Below are positions 9,868 to 22,797 of a DNA stretch of 64,000 nt, one piece after another. The notes under the pieces are model-generated. The model did no database searches. It saw nothing but the letters and a program-made list of their open reading frames with translations, and was not told where the DNA came from. This DNA comes from Berberis thunbergii (Eukaryota > Streptophyta > Magnoliopsida > Ranunculales > Berberidaceae): the NCBI GenBank assembly GCA_003290165.1, contig QNQO01006212.1, positions 186,001-250,000 on the forward strand. Direction: 5' to 3'. The translations under genes and the position numbers were made by a program. Position 1 is the stretch's first letter. Each line of letters begins with the position of its first letter.

Positions 9868-11075
9868 CCGAAAATGATTTTTAAGGCATACTTTTTTACA
9901 AAATAAACAGTTTAGATATTGTAGTTAATGTAATGGTTAATTTGTGCATACTTTTATACTCTTATGACCAACAATGACTCTCTTTTATTAACCAATGTTA
10001 ACTCATAAAGTTATATGATATCTTTACCCTTCCTAAACAAATAGAAAACCTAATTTTATACTTTTATGACTAACAATGACTCTTTTATTAATTATTCTAA
10101 TTTTTATTTTGATTTTTTGTTTTACCCTTAATCCCTCCAACCCCATGCCGCTGGTAGGTATCGATATTAATGATTCTAATTATGGGCAACCAATTATAAG
10201 TTTTTATAAGTTTCATTGGATGACAAGTTAATCAAATTATTATACTAAGGGTTGGTAAACTTTTCATAATGTAGTTAATGATTATTAGAAATTTGGTTTT
10301 AATTATTTAATAAAATCAATTTGATTAACTTGTCATAAATTTGATTAGAAAAGTTTACAGGTACATATGCATTACCTTTCTTAATGATGCTTAGAAATTA
10401 AGTTTTAATTATCATTGCTTTTTATTTCATAACGTCATTACTAAAATCAATTTTCTCACTAGCAAAATTTGATTTTCAATTCTTCAATACATGGGTACCT
10501 GTAAAGTAATATATTGTATTTACTGTCGCTATTTAGTCACAAGCTATCTACCATAGAGCGTGATCATTGACTTAAAAATAAAATGGAAACCAATATTGAA
10601 TAAGATAATTTCATGTAAATTAAATAGTGACAGAGATTTGAAGCAACTATTAATTGAAACAAAAAACAATTGCACTTCAAACTCAGATATACCTTCACAA
10701 CCAGTCAAATCAAACATATTCAAAGTGACAAAACATTCAAGAATAAAAAAAATGTCATAAAATAAGTGCTCAAACTGCAATTAAATAACAAGATAACATA
10801 AAAAGACAATAATGATTAATGGGGTGGGAGGGGTTAAGGGTTAATAAAAAAAAATAGAATAATTAATAAATGAGTCATTGTTGGTTACAAAAGTATAAAA
10901 ATAGGTTTTCTATTTGTTTGGGAATGGTAAATATCTCTTATAAATTTATGAGTTAATATGGATTAATGAAATAATTCTTATTGATTATAAAAGTAAGCAC
11001 TAATTAGCCATTACGTCAACTACAGTATCTAAATGATCTATTTTGTGAAAAAGTAGGTCTTAAAAAGTCATTTTC
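9868..11075. mobile_element. Mutator-like (MULE) non-autonomous element with long TIRs and target duplication
   Basis: Two arms of roughly 280 bp (about 9868-10150 and 10800-11075) are inverted copies of each other. Matching landmarks are gaaaatgatttttaagg against its complement near 11050-11075, and cccttaatccctccaacccc against ggggtgggaggggttaaggg. The element is flanked by an exact 11-bp direct repeat cattgattcaa (9857-9867 and 11076-11086). Long TIRs with a 9-11 bp duplication are the hallmark of Mutator-like elements. No transposase is present. The central part (10544-10780, minus) has an open frame with a leucine-rich FDLTGCEGISEF stretch that could be a captured gene piece; this is a guess. 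Confidence 0.85.
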
Positions 11076-11104
11076 CATTGATTCAATTAGGTTGAGTACA
11101 AAAC

Positions 11105-11263
11105 AACTCAATTATGCCAAGTCTTTCAATTGCATGATTGCCTCATTGTGTGTGTATTGTATAAGTTCCTTATATCATATTCTTAAGAGACTAGTACTAT
11201 AAATCCGAAAAACAATCAAATACCTCCATCAACCCATTAAGAGTGACTAATCTTGCAAATGAT
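11105..11263 (+). promoter_or_regulatory. Orphan promoter/5'UTR of the cysteine-rich peptide family, inverted
   Basis: Read on the plus strand, this matches the minus-strand upstream region of the peptide gene at 9022-9300: a gcctcattgtgtgtg block, tattcttaagagac, a TATA-like actataaat (about 11197-11205), acctccatcaacccatta, and a final cttgcaa before an ATG (11259) at the position of the family start. No leader or cysteine motif follows. It ends about 86 bp before the start codon of the coiled-coil gene and points the same way, so it could serve as that gene's promoter. Confidence 0.65.
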
Positions 11264-11348
11264 ACTCTCTTATTTCCCTCCCAAAACGCTAGTCTATCTA
11301 TAAATACCAAAACCTCCTCTCCACTTCAAGAATTTGAGTTCGCGCGAA

Positions 11349-13294
11349 ATGGAGCCCTCGAAATCGATCGTCGCTGTGTCGTTTCCATCAGAAACCCTAG
11401 CTCTTCAATCTGCAGAAAATGAAGCTCAGCTTGCAAATCTGCTCGTCGGTAAGAACATCTCTTCTCGATCTTCCACGATTTCCATTTGTTTCTCAGTTTC
11501 TCCATGTTTCGTTTCGCTGATTCGTTCAAACCTTTAACGATTCTCTCAAAATCAGCGAATATGCTTTCAATAGTGGTTTCATTTGGATACCGTAAGTGAT
11601 TCGACTACTTTTCATGAAAAATTGGAAGTAAAGATGAATCTCTTTCACAGATCATGCTCTCGTTTTGAATCACTATGGATCTCTGTGGCGTGATCAGTGT
11701 TTTCATGTATCGTTTTGGATTTGGTTCAAACCTTCATCGATTCTCATAAACTCTGTGAGAATCATTTTCAGTAGTTTTTTTAGTTGAAGATTTTGAGTGA
11801 TTCAACTTGTTTTCATTAAGAAATGTAAGTTGCAATGAATCTCTTTCACAGATCTTGCTATTGCCATAGTGGATGTCTCTGGAATGTTGATTGTTTTCTT
11901 ATTGACGTTCGAAATTCGGATGAATTTGTCGGAGAAATCTTTTTCTCAGTAGAGTTTTTGTTGATCTCTGTATAACACAGTTTGTTTCCACTCCACGTGT
12001 TTGCTGAAAGTGTTTACCAAAAGTGTTTGGTTTTTTATGTGATTGTAAACCACAGAAGTTGCTCTACATGTTGACATTATTGCATGTTATGGATTCCTGG
12101 TGAAATTAGTTCATTTTCTTAGCTGGAAGATTTGAAATCTTTGATCCTGTCAAATATGTGCAATTGGATGATTTCTTCAGGAATCTAATTTGCATTTCGA
12201 AGTAGCATTTTATTTGAATTCGGATGCAAGATTTCTAAGTGACAATTGATGTTTCTCTTAATTGACCTTGTATTGACTAATGAGTGTGCTTCATTCAAGA
12301 TTTGTAGAGTTCTGTATTATTGGGTTCAAATACTTTTGAGTGGCAAGGTTGTTCCCCATTAGTCGTGAACTCGTCAATATTTTTAATCTCCTTTCCCTAT
12401 CATAACACCCAAGACCACCACCATAAAAATGAAAACCTTAAAGAAACCCTCTATATATTGACCAAAAAAAGCAATCGAGTAGACATAGTTGTTCTGTGAT
12501 ATTTCTTTGATGAAAAACCAAGCCATTAATCTGTTGGTAATGATTCTATTTTGGTAAGACTGGTTATGTGTCTAATCGACATTATGATAAGCGTTTTAAC
12601 TGCCAACATTTCTTGCTGTTAAACATGATGCTCCTGTGCTTTTGGTATGTGACAATCGATGATGATTATTAATAATGTGGATTGATTTCAAATTCTTCTG
12701 ATAAATGCAGATATCTCCCAGCAAGTTCAAGTAGCAATGGAGGACATGCTTAAGATAATAAAGTAAGCTGATGTTTAATTAACTTTAATAAATACTTTCA
12801 CATTAACCTGTATACTAAATGGAAATGATGATGATAAACACTGATAATCTGTCTGTATGCTCTTTCTGTTTATGCAACATTGTTACATGACCAGATTACT
12901 TTTATATTATATTTCATCACACCTGTGTATATATGCACTTATTCGATTGTGATCTTCTACTTGCTGTTGATTTTTCCTTATTCTAAGTTCTAACTTTAAT
13001 TATTTTAATCTAATTGTAATCAACGACGAGACCTGAACCTGGACTCTGTAGCAGCTTTTATCCTTTGCTAAGTTTCCTTATAGTTTTATGTTTTTTCACC
13101 TCGTAAATTTCTGAGTTACAGACTAAAATAAAATGAACAGTGAAATAGGTCAAAGCTCTGCAGCAATAATGGAAGATTTAGACAAGACCAAGGAGTCTGC
13201 TATTGAGAGGAAGAAAATATTAGAGGAAGAGAAGGAGCATTTGCAGAAAGCAGCTTACACTGTTTTGGATTTGTTCGGCAGGTTTAACAGTTGA
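11349..13294 (+). CDS. Small coiled-coil protein, 3 exons, 101 aa
   Basis: Exons: 11349-11448, 12711-12762 and 13141-13294. Introns have GT-AG ends and the frame is continuous (100+52+154 = 306 nt). The product starts MEPSKSIVAVSFPSETLA and continues through QSAENEAQLANLLV, ISQQVQVAMEDML, NEIGQSSAAIMEDLD and ERKKILEEEKEHLQKAA, ending LDLFGRFNS. It is almost wholly helical and heptad-rich, with no signal peptide or membrane segment, so a soluble coiled-coil partner protein is likely. I recognise it only as a conserved-looking plant protein and cannot name it. The third acceptor was chosen because only tgaacag/TGAAATAGG keeps the frame. It converges on the K+ channel gene, 226 bp away. A TATA-like ctataaatacc lies about 45 bp upstream of the ATG. 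Confidence 0.75.
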
Positions 13295-13520
13295 AATTTG
13301 TAAGTTCAAGATTTACCATTGTCAACACTATCAGCTACTATTTATTAGTAATTTGTTATGCTTAAAGAGTTTGCACATTATTTACGTTCATTACTGTTCT
13401 ATAAAATATATACTGTATGTTTCACAAGGTTTAAATAAAATGTCACATTGTCACTGTACAGTTTGGAATTAGCACAGCATTTATACATTGATGTCACACA
13501 AACATTTTTCTCTTTCTCTT

Positions 13521-16500
13521 TCAACAAATAAAGAGGTGATCATTCTCTCTTAAAGCATTCAGCTCTTCCACTTCTGATCCATCTGCCATGAGAATTTTAC
13601 TGCCTCTTCTGCCAAATTTTTTCTCTGCATCCACCAAATTGCAAAGTTTTAAGTTTTCATGTGGGAGCTCAATGCCCACTAATTAGCTATTATCACAAAT
13701 TATTTGGTGCATAATGTATCGTATTTATTTTCTTCGAAGATTTAGTGCAGTAAATGTTAGCAATAATTGCATGTTTCTAAAGGAGTATGTGTTCGACTTC
13801 CAATTTTTCTAATCAAATTTAATATGCAAATTGGACCTCTTTATCTTGGGAGGAAAATTCATCGCAACCCTTTTGCTATTTGTGACAATTATTTGTCTCA
13901 AGGAAAGATTGATCCATGGCTATCCTTGACCCAGGTGTTTCTACATTCTCCACTTTGTTCCTCTTATTCTATCTTACCCAATTGTTATACATTTTGTTTA
14001 ACAGTGCGTTAAACACCAGCCAATACTCCTGTTCTATGCCCATTCATAATGACAAGTCATTTTGATTGAGCCTCTAGGTCACCCTCCCAGGATTCGAACC
14101 TTCTGGACTTGCTGTTTGGTTCGTATACACAATGTTAAGTACTACTAGTACTCTTAAGCTTGATCTGTTAAGTAGTGGAAAGCTAGTTAATTAGAAATAT
14201 AGAATCGTAAAATTTTGGTTGTTTATAGTTGGATTTCTTAGGAGATATAAATACTTCCGTCTTTAATGTCCATGATATAAGTGATGGAAACTGGTTTTCC
14301 TATGTTTGTTTGCGCTGTTTTATTAGTCACAAAAGTGAAAAAATATGTAATTTGTGGATGTGTCACTTATTATTATTACCTTGCTTAAGCTCTTGGACAG
14401 ATGCTGTGCAAGCCCTTGTTTTTTGAAAGTATCTTTTATTTTCAACACAGAACAACTATTAAGAAATTTGAAGCAGTATCAAGTTTTTTTAATACCTGAC
14501 AATGTCAGAAGTTCTTCTCTTGAGTTTGGTAAATGGATCAGTTTTCCATTTGTGTTTTCCATGGTATTTGCTTCATCAGGATGACGCCCGTGGATTACCA
14601 ATCGTATGGGTAAGCTTGGAGTAGCAGAAGTCATCAATGATCCTGCAAATGTTGTCCAGGACATTTTTATTTTCTATTTAAAGGAGGCGTTTAATTGTTT
14701 CCTTAATCCTTTAAAAGAAAACATAAAACAAGATTTGGCAAAGGAAACTGAATTAGAGCATATAAACCTTCAATATTTGCATCTTCATCACAGTTTGATT
14801 TTGGAGCTTCATGGTTTTGTGTTAGCTCACTTGGTACGGTATTCTGCAGTGAAAATATAATCTACATCAATCTGTGAAAGTAAGCAAATGGACTAAGGCG
14901 AAAAAGAGAAAAGTAGTAAACATTTTAGGTTTCATTCTCATACATATATTGTAATACAGGACAGGATCCACTGATTTCTGATATTTGATTCGTATCTTTA
15001 CTCATGTTCCATTTCACCAACTCAGAGATTTCCAAATCACATTTTGGTGGAGATAATATCCCATAAATATGACATCCAAAAAATTAAGACATTCTGAATT
15101 TTCTAGCTAGCCCTATAAAGTCTAGAAGTTGATGGTGCCAAGTGGACCGTTTCGTACATTTTCATTTTGATATAGCATACTAAAAAGTAAGAAACATCAT
15201 GGACCATTACTTTCTAGATTATATTTGATAGTGAGAGAAGTATCTGAAATGTCTGATGTAAGCAATAGTAGCAATTTTATGGTATTAGATTGGTAATATT
15301 AATATTAAGAATAATTGGGCCTAATTAAGTAAGAGCCCAAAATAGTAGTTATGGCATTATTAGCCAATTAGGGTTAGGATTGTTAACTTGCCATAGAAGT
15401 TAGGATGATTATAAATAAGGCAAGGTTTGTTCATTATTCGATTGATTATTGAAAGAATATTTGATTTCTTAGTTATTTTCCTTCAGTTATTATTGTTATT
15501 TCGATTATTGTTCTTTATTTCGAGCATTGCTTCGTTTAATTCAGCTTTACTGTTTCGTTTATTCCTTTAGTTCTATTAGAATCTCTGTTAATGCGTTTTC
15601 TGTGTTGTGGAGTTTTTAATCTTCTAACTAATACAGTAATACTTAAAACAACCAACTAGTCTCACAAGTACCTCAACTACAATAAATGCAATTATCTCCA
15701 GATATTCTATTATAATTCTGATGACTCAATGTAATAGTGCCACTGCGATGGTGGGCAGCAGTAATCATGTGAGCTCCATTGCTTGTCTAGTGTTTTTTAT
15801 TCCATACGTACACAATCTATACTTGGATAATATAGTTGGAGCTAATTCATTATGTGAAGACATGGCCTCATCTATACAAATTATAAACTTAAGTCTTCCA
15901 TCTGTCAATCTTTAGGTAGTTGTGCCTCTGTGCTAAGGATCTACACTCCCCACCCTCTCTAGGCATGCACATTACACATTTTTCTAATTGAAAGATATCT
16001 CTTCATATGAAATGAATATTTACCGTACTATTTAGGCCATCCAGTAGATCTTTTATGAATGGTATTTCCTCCGCCAGTTCCACCTTTAAATTCTTCAAGT
16101 ACTGTTCATAAAAAAAATAGCATGATGATATAAGGTGCACAAGAGTTTATGATATCACCTGCTTTTAAAGATAAAAAAAAACTAATAAATCTGAGTCCTG
16201 GATATTTAAGACAGTGAACCATCTCCCACTCGCTCCCGAATGTTGCTTTCTTACATGATAGAACAATCGGGCCTTCTACCAGCATATGACATTGACTGTA
16301 TGCAAGTGCTTGATTGTTATGAAAGCAATTGCTTTTGGTCTTTGGTCATTTGTTACAAACAAGCCTGGCTGTAATTAATGGGAAACCACTGTAGTTGTGC
16401 TTGATTCAGTTCTAGGTAGCAATAAAGTGTTTTTGCAGTTTTGTGAGTTACTGAAACCATGAGATTGGATTCATTAATATATGGCTTAATTTTCTTGAGA

Positions 16501-19500
16501 GTTACAAACCTCTACAAAGTTTGAGATAATTGTTCTTCCCTCTTCAGCATATGGTTGCACAATTTGCTTGAAGCTCTGATGACTGATCCGGATGACCTGT
16601 GAAAGCCTTTTGCTTCTCACTGTAAAAGGCTGTGGGATATTGAACATGACACCTATTTCTCCTGCCATGTCTGCTGGACCCAACTTTGATAGAAACTGAA
16701 AATTCATGCTAATTAAGTTGATATAAGTCTAAACAAATAGTAATGATGCATAAATCATAGTCGTCTCTACATTCTCATAGTCTGTTCTGTGTTTTTATTC
16801 ATGCTAATGTTTACTATTTGAAACTGATCAAATTCTTACATGAGGAAAAAATGCCGAGCAGGGACAAAACTACTATAACCAATGGAATCAGATCATTCTA
16901 ATACTCAGTAGAGAAGCAATGACTTCCAAACACTATAACTGATCAGCTATGTCGTAATCAATTACTATGACATTTGTAGGAGGGCTGCTGTGTCATATTT
17001 CTAACTTTGTGATGCACTTGTTTATTTCTTTGAAATACTGAGACTTCTATTTCCATCATGTTAAGTATTAGCAAAAGTATAATTCTGTTTAATTGTTAAA
17101 TGTTGCTCACAGTTGGATGATGAAGTATATATTTTTATGAGTTGTATTAATGCTTCTATGTATACTTTCGTTCAATCAGATTGAACCTTCTTCTGAATGC
17201 AATGCTCTATAATAAATTCCAATGCAATTTATTGAACATGTTTGTTGGTTGGTGACACAGATTGCTGTTATCTCTGACTAAAAGGCTAATGCCAATCTTC
17301 TCAGTATAAAAAGGGTTGATGCCCACAGGTCCATCTTTAAGATGCTTTGCCAGGGAAGTACAATCTAATACCTGGTTTCTTACATATTGTTTTTGTCCAT
17401 GTAGCCTTTAATTCAACGAACAGTTGGTCTTCCTTTGTGATAGAGGAATGCACTGAATCAGATATCATATAACAGTTTGATAATATTCATAGTTGAAGGC
17501 TTTTAACCCAAAAATCTGTAGGTAAATATAAGCACGTCTATCTCATAGTTGTGAACAAATTCTATGAAATAAATCTTGGAGAGCAGGCTTTAGTATATCA
17601 CTATTTTCTCCATGGGTTCACTACAAAAAAAAAGTATTAATAGCTACAAATGCCAGAGACGATTGTTTGATTATGTCTATAATTATAAGATTTGAGACAA
17701 TAAAATACCGTCACTAATGTTTTTGGTAGCTGCCCAAGATCATAATCATAAATATGTGTTTGTGACGGGAAAACCGTGACTTAATTCACAATAAACTGTA
17801 GCTAATTCAAAATGTTGGGACGGCATCTTAGCTGTCGCTGAGTTATTTATTATTTCAATTGTTTTTAGTGTAGGGACAACTTTTACCGTCTCTACTTAGT
17901 GACGGTGAGAGGGCTCTCACAAATAAAAACTCTTTGCTATGGTATTTGTTGTCTCCGATGAATTTTTACAAAAAAAAGTTATATATATACATAAAGAAAG
18001 TTTGGGAAAGCCACAAGAAATAAATAATAAGGCACGTCATCAATCCGCGTGAACACCTTTGATAGAATTGTTACTCTTCACTCCCAAAACAATGACCCAT
18101 ATTTTCCCATCCCATTCATGAAAAAAAAAACCAACAGATCTTGAAAGCTTCGTCGCAACTCTTCATCTCTCTTCAACTCTACCAACTGATCTTGAAAGTC
18201 TCCTCACAACTCTTCATATTTTTTCATCTCCATCTCTCTTCTCTCTCTCTCATCTTCAAAGGTCGACCCGCTTCAAATCTTGAAAGCTCATTGGGAAGGA
18301 TGATTACGAAATCGACGACCACTGTCACCGATGCAAAATCGGGAGTCGACTCCACCTCCAGCTCCCACCATCGGTCCCTCACCCGGTTTGTCTCATCCTT
18401 CTTCGTCTAATTCATCAGGTCTCATCTTCTTCTTCGTCCTCCTCCTCCCACCATGGTTAAATGCCAAACCACCCCTCACTGCGAATCTCTTCCTCCTCCT
18501 TTTTGGAAGAATGAAAAAGAAGAGTAAGTTTTTGGTCCTAAAAGAAATACGGGAGGAAGTCAAGAACGCTGGATGACTTACTATTTGTTAGGGAAGAAGA
18601 TGAGAAGAACTTATTTTGATTTCACATTTTGAAGGGTTATTGGTTCGGGTTTTGACTTCACCCAACAAGGACATCTTTTGATATTCTAGGTTAGGTTTTG
18701 GCTCGAATATTGCCATTGTTGTGTCTTTTTTTCTTATTGACGAAGGCTCACCACTCACAGTTGACAAAGATTTAATCTGTCATTGGTTTTGAGAGAATTT
18801 GAAGGGCTCTTCTTTGATGTTAAAATATATATATATATATATCGGTGGTGCCTCTGAATGACCAAACGAATAAAAGGAAATGAGAAATTTGAACATTAAT
18901 AGAAGAATTAAAAAATTAATAGAGAGAATTAATAGAAAAATCTGAAAATTAACTCCATTAAAAAAATTGAATTTTCATTGTTTAGTAATTATTTTTAGCT
19001 ATAGGAAGATGTAGTGGCTAATCAATTGAAAGTTAAATTACTAACAACAGCCACTTGACCGTCTCTGATTTGCAATGGCAATTGCCGTCTCTATTTTGTC
19101 AAGTTGCGATATTTGAGATATTTGAAAAGTTGTCACCAATAATTGTCGTCTCAAATAAACTTTCGATTTTGAATTAGTTTAGGGACGGATTCTTTGCAAC
19201 TTAGAGACAGTCACATACCGTTGCCAGAGAGCCACGGAAAAGTCTACCGTTGTTGTTGTACTAGAGTGACAATTCAAATAGCTACGGTATTGCAACGGTC
19301 ATTGGACCGTTGCTAACTCATTTCAGCTACGCTTTTTTAATACATACCGTTGATGTTGTTGCTGAATTTTTTTTTTTTTTGTAATGGTTACTAAATATTG
19401 ACTTGAATATTTATATGAATATTATTATAACATTGCTGTGTTATGTTTCTGCATGGGATGCATTATGAAAGTTTAGTTGGAGCCTTTGTGATTAGGAGTG

Positions 19501-22500
19501 CTCTGATCCATTTAAAAATCTCGTTTCTCTTCAAAATATAATAAAAGGAACCGACATAAGATGCTTGTTCATACCTGCTCTGTTCCATCCTTGTATGTGA
19601 ACAGATCCTGCAGTTCAGACACTCATTAGACTCTGGACTGAGTAAAGGACTCGTACTATGAGAAGGAGTTTTCATACCACTGTTCCAGAGACAATTATGT
19701 AGAAGTCTGTTGGAATCTCATTTTGTAGAACAATATCGACCTTGGGTGGAAAATATTCTGCTTTCATCTCAGTAACCTGTGAAAAGAAGAAGCTATTGTA
19801 TAAGACGTTTTATACAAACCTGCTATTCAACACCACAAAAAACAGCGCCAAAGACGGCATTACCAATTGGACTATAAGGTCTTCGCTGACTCCTTTAAAA
19901 AGGTAGGTCTTTTCAACTGTTTTTTGAAAAAGATGTTGGGCTATGCTGGATCTTATTGCTTTGGGAAGGTCTCCAAGCACTTCATCTTGCTGCAACTCTG
20001 CCGTCTTAAACTTGAGCTGCATGTGTGCTAACATCTGTTCTTTCAAGTGCTCTGGAAGTCGATTCTTGCTTACATATCTCAGGATTTGATGGATGGCATC
20101 TCTCTGCAAATCCATCGTTCAGACATGTAGAGTTGATTGATTAACAGAAAAATGAAGGCACTGTTGTCATTTTGGCAAAACAAAGTGAGGTTACAGTGAC
20201 AAATACAAGATATATTAGAACTAAAATAGTTCTGTACTGGTACTTTCATCTAGCCAGGAATTATGATGGATTCCCACAAGTTCTAAAATGATGTAAAGGG
20301 TTCATTAGTCCCATTGTACATAGTATGTTGTTTGATTAAAACAAAATATCTACACCAAAACAACTGAGGAAACTACATCAGTCATTTTCCTAGTTGCTTA
20401 GTGCCTGCTCGGATGGGTTGTTAAACTTATCTTACTTCCGAATCAGTTTATTAGTTGAAAACTCCCGAGTCGAAAGAAGCAAATATCTATCAAGACTTAC
20501 TATGGCAAAAGTTCGGAAGGCACTGTGGACAATGAGATTGGTCATGTTTCCGATGAGGTAAGCGGTAAGGCCAATATTAAAGAGCATGTAGAAAAGGTTG
20601 AAGATCTTCTCTCCATTATTCTCAGCATGCAGGTCTCCGTACCCCACAGTACTTAGGGTGGTTATAGACCAATAGATCGAATAGATGTAGCCCAACCAGA
20701 CACTTCTATCTTCAAAATTATTTATCCGAGCTCCAATCCATGTTTTCTTTTTTATGGGATAATGAGTAGCCATCCAGTAGAGGAAGCAGCCCGCTGAGTG
20801 CACTGTAAATAAAGTCACCTGCAATGTATGATTAGTAACCAGTGAGAGTGGATGCATCATGGAACATTGTTTATATATCATTCGATTGGTAAGTAGGAAA
20901 AAAAATGGAACTCAGAGAAGTGAATTACACAGATGAGTTTACATAATCTCGTCCAGAAGTAGCTGAAGCGTATATCTTTCTCTAGCCTGAGAAGAGAAAA
21001 CAAAACAAAATTTCAAAATAATCATCTGCAGTGTCAAAGCAAGTTCTTTACCTTACATTGTTGTTGTGTATATGTTTGGATACTTGATTGTAGTCAAGAA
21101 CTTGACTAGGAGATCACCTGCTGAAAAACTCACTAACACGCCTGAGCCGCCACAAACGAAGCATGTTAAGAAAGCCAAAAGCATCACCATTATGCATTTC
21201 TCCAGTAAAGATTCTATAAATGAGCTGAAATGGCAAGGTTGAAGCAACATCCATGGGAAACCATAACTTGGTCGCATACCTGGTGGGAAAACACAATTAG
21301 ATGATCCTGAACTCTGATGTTTAATCAAAAGCACACATCACCTGTAGTTTATGTTCTATATCAATACCGTAAAGCAATTTTCTTGGGATCATCAACAAGG
21401 AGGTAAGTTGATTTATCCAAATAAGCCACAAAGAAGGTGAGGATGATGTCTAAAGCAAAGAAGGCATCGACAACAGAATCAACTGGCATTAGAGACTTGG
21501 TTGCCACTTTTTTGAAAGCTAGTTCGAAGGGAGATGCCCATGCAGAATATATCACCAGCACTACCAGAAACGTCTGCCAATACCTGCCTCATTTTCATCC
21601 AAAAATAAAGAAATCAATTTTACAATCCAAAAGTACTCGAAATATTAACCAAAAAAAATTTGCATTAATAAATAATTCATTATAGCTCTGTAGCAAATAC
21701 TCAACCATATTATTTTTGCAGTTTAATTTTTCTTTTATAAAAGTTCAGGCATTATAGACTTTATTGTTAGTGGAAAGATTGAGATAAATTTTTTTTTTTA
21801 TTTTTCCAATTTTTGTATAATAAAAGTACAAAATATATGTATCAGGCATTACCCAGTATATGGATAAACACTATCCTTGTGACTAGGGCTACGACAGCAT
21901 CAAAAAGAAAAGATTGATTTGTTTTCATCTATTTTTTTAAATGATCGTTTATATTGACCTCTAGTACGTCTTTATTCGAGAGTGTTCAAAATTTGAAAGT
22001 TGAAAACATGAGGTGCTTGCATTTCATGCATGAGTCACCACTGTTAGGTGGAACATATAGGTCTCTAGTCAAATTTGATTTGATCTAGCTATTTGGAATT
22101 TTGTTTTCACAATCTCTAAACTAAAAGCCATCATGGATGGACCAAGTAACAAGAAGACTTGGGAAACTCATGAAGCACCATCCTTTGCTAAGAATCTTGC
22201 CCATGGTTTCTGAAAAACTAGCCTGATAGTGGAAATCTTCCTTGAAAATTTGTATTATTCGATCTTACTTAAAAGAGTATTTACTTTTGTAAATGAAAAT
22301 TGAAAAATAAAATAATAATTGATTTTGGTTCTCATCGTTGTTGATGGCTTCCACCAATCTCATCGGCGTGTAGCCTCAGGAAACTTTGCAACTCATGGCA
22401 ATCCATTAAACTGCTCCCAACAACAATAGTGATTTACAAATCTGAAGTTCCTTAACAGAAATCTACCACAAACAGTTCAGAGAACAATAAAATAAATAAT

Positions 22501-22797
22501 AAAAATAAAAATAAAAACACCCTCAACATAGCTAAAAGATAAATCAAGTGGAAAGTTATAACACCAATATGTTCTTGATATACGTTCAACTTATATTTAA
22601 TCCAATTCATGCATGAATTTGAAGAAAACCAAAATAAAGAGAAAAACTAACCGATATCGGCGATCATAAGGAGCGACTACATATTTCCTGATATGCAGAT
22701 ATCCTTCATCAACGTTAGTTCCAAATGCTGGCAACACACTGCTAGATACCGTGGCTAAGCTCCTGATTTGTTCATTTGATGGTGCCCGCCGAACCAT
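13521..22797 (-). CDS. Shaker-type K+ channel alpha subunit, KAT3/AtKC1-like
   Basis: I resolve 13 exons: 22652-22797, 21368-21583, 21118-21279, 20929-20986, 20501-20818, 19864-20103, 19678-19776, 19575-19607, 16510-16695, 16024-16101, 15696-15786, 14496-14642 and 13521-13624 (1878 nt, 625 residues). The plasma-membrane protein has S1-S3 (residues ~50-145), an S4 with RLWRLRR, a pore with TVGYGD (GYGD at 253-256), S6, a C-linker ([17 protein letters not shown]), a cyclic-nucleotide-binding domain ([18 protein letters not shown]) and a C-terminal KHA domain ending [11 protein letters not shown]. There are no ankyrin repeats, unlike AKT1. The N-terminal [11 protein letters not shown] and overall pattern point to the KAT3/KC1 group, whose members act as regulatory subunits in K+ uptake channels. 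Exon 11 encodes the variable linker; its length (30 codons + 1) fits both neighbours, but its donor reads GGAG/ATAATT instead of GT. The long intron between exons 8 and 9 holds a CACTA element. The start at 22797 is the first in-frame Met. Confidence 0.88.
15290..15650 (+). repeat. Possible solo LTR in channel intron
   Basis: This intron segment has an LTR-like layout: a TGGTAATATTAATATTAAG start, a TATA box (gattataaataagg, about 15408-15421), a T-rich tract and an end near ctaataca. No target duplication was found, so the call is tentative. Confidence 0.3.
17619..19386. mobile_element. CACTA-type non-autonomous transposon, 1768 bp, in channel intron
   Basis: The left end is CACTACAAAAAAAAAG and the right end ttttttttttttgtaatg, the complement with one mismatch. 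Both are flanked by the 3-bp direct repeat gtt (17616-17618 and 19387-19389), as expected for CACTA elements. Subterminal blocks with accgtc/gacggt motifs recur near both ends (for example 17704-17712, 17886-17906, 19038-19052 and 19198-19322). The middle contains pyrimidine-rich DNA and short open frames (18141-18576) without recognisable transposase; this may be captured host sequence. It sits in the ~2.9-kb intron of the channel gene. Confidence 0.85.

Noticed and set aside
14075..14115. tRNA-derived SINE or tRNA gene (minus strand ggttcgaatcctggg)
   Set aside because: Only a B box is visible; no A box at the right distance and no tail.
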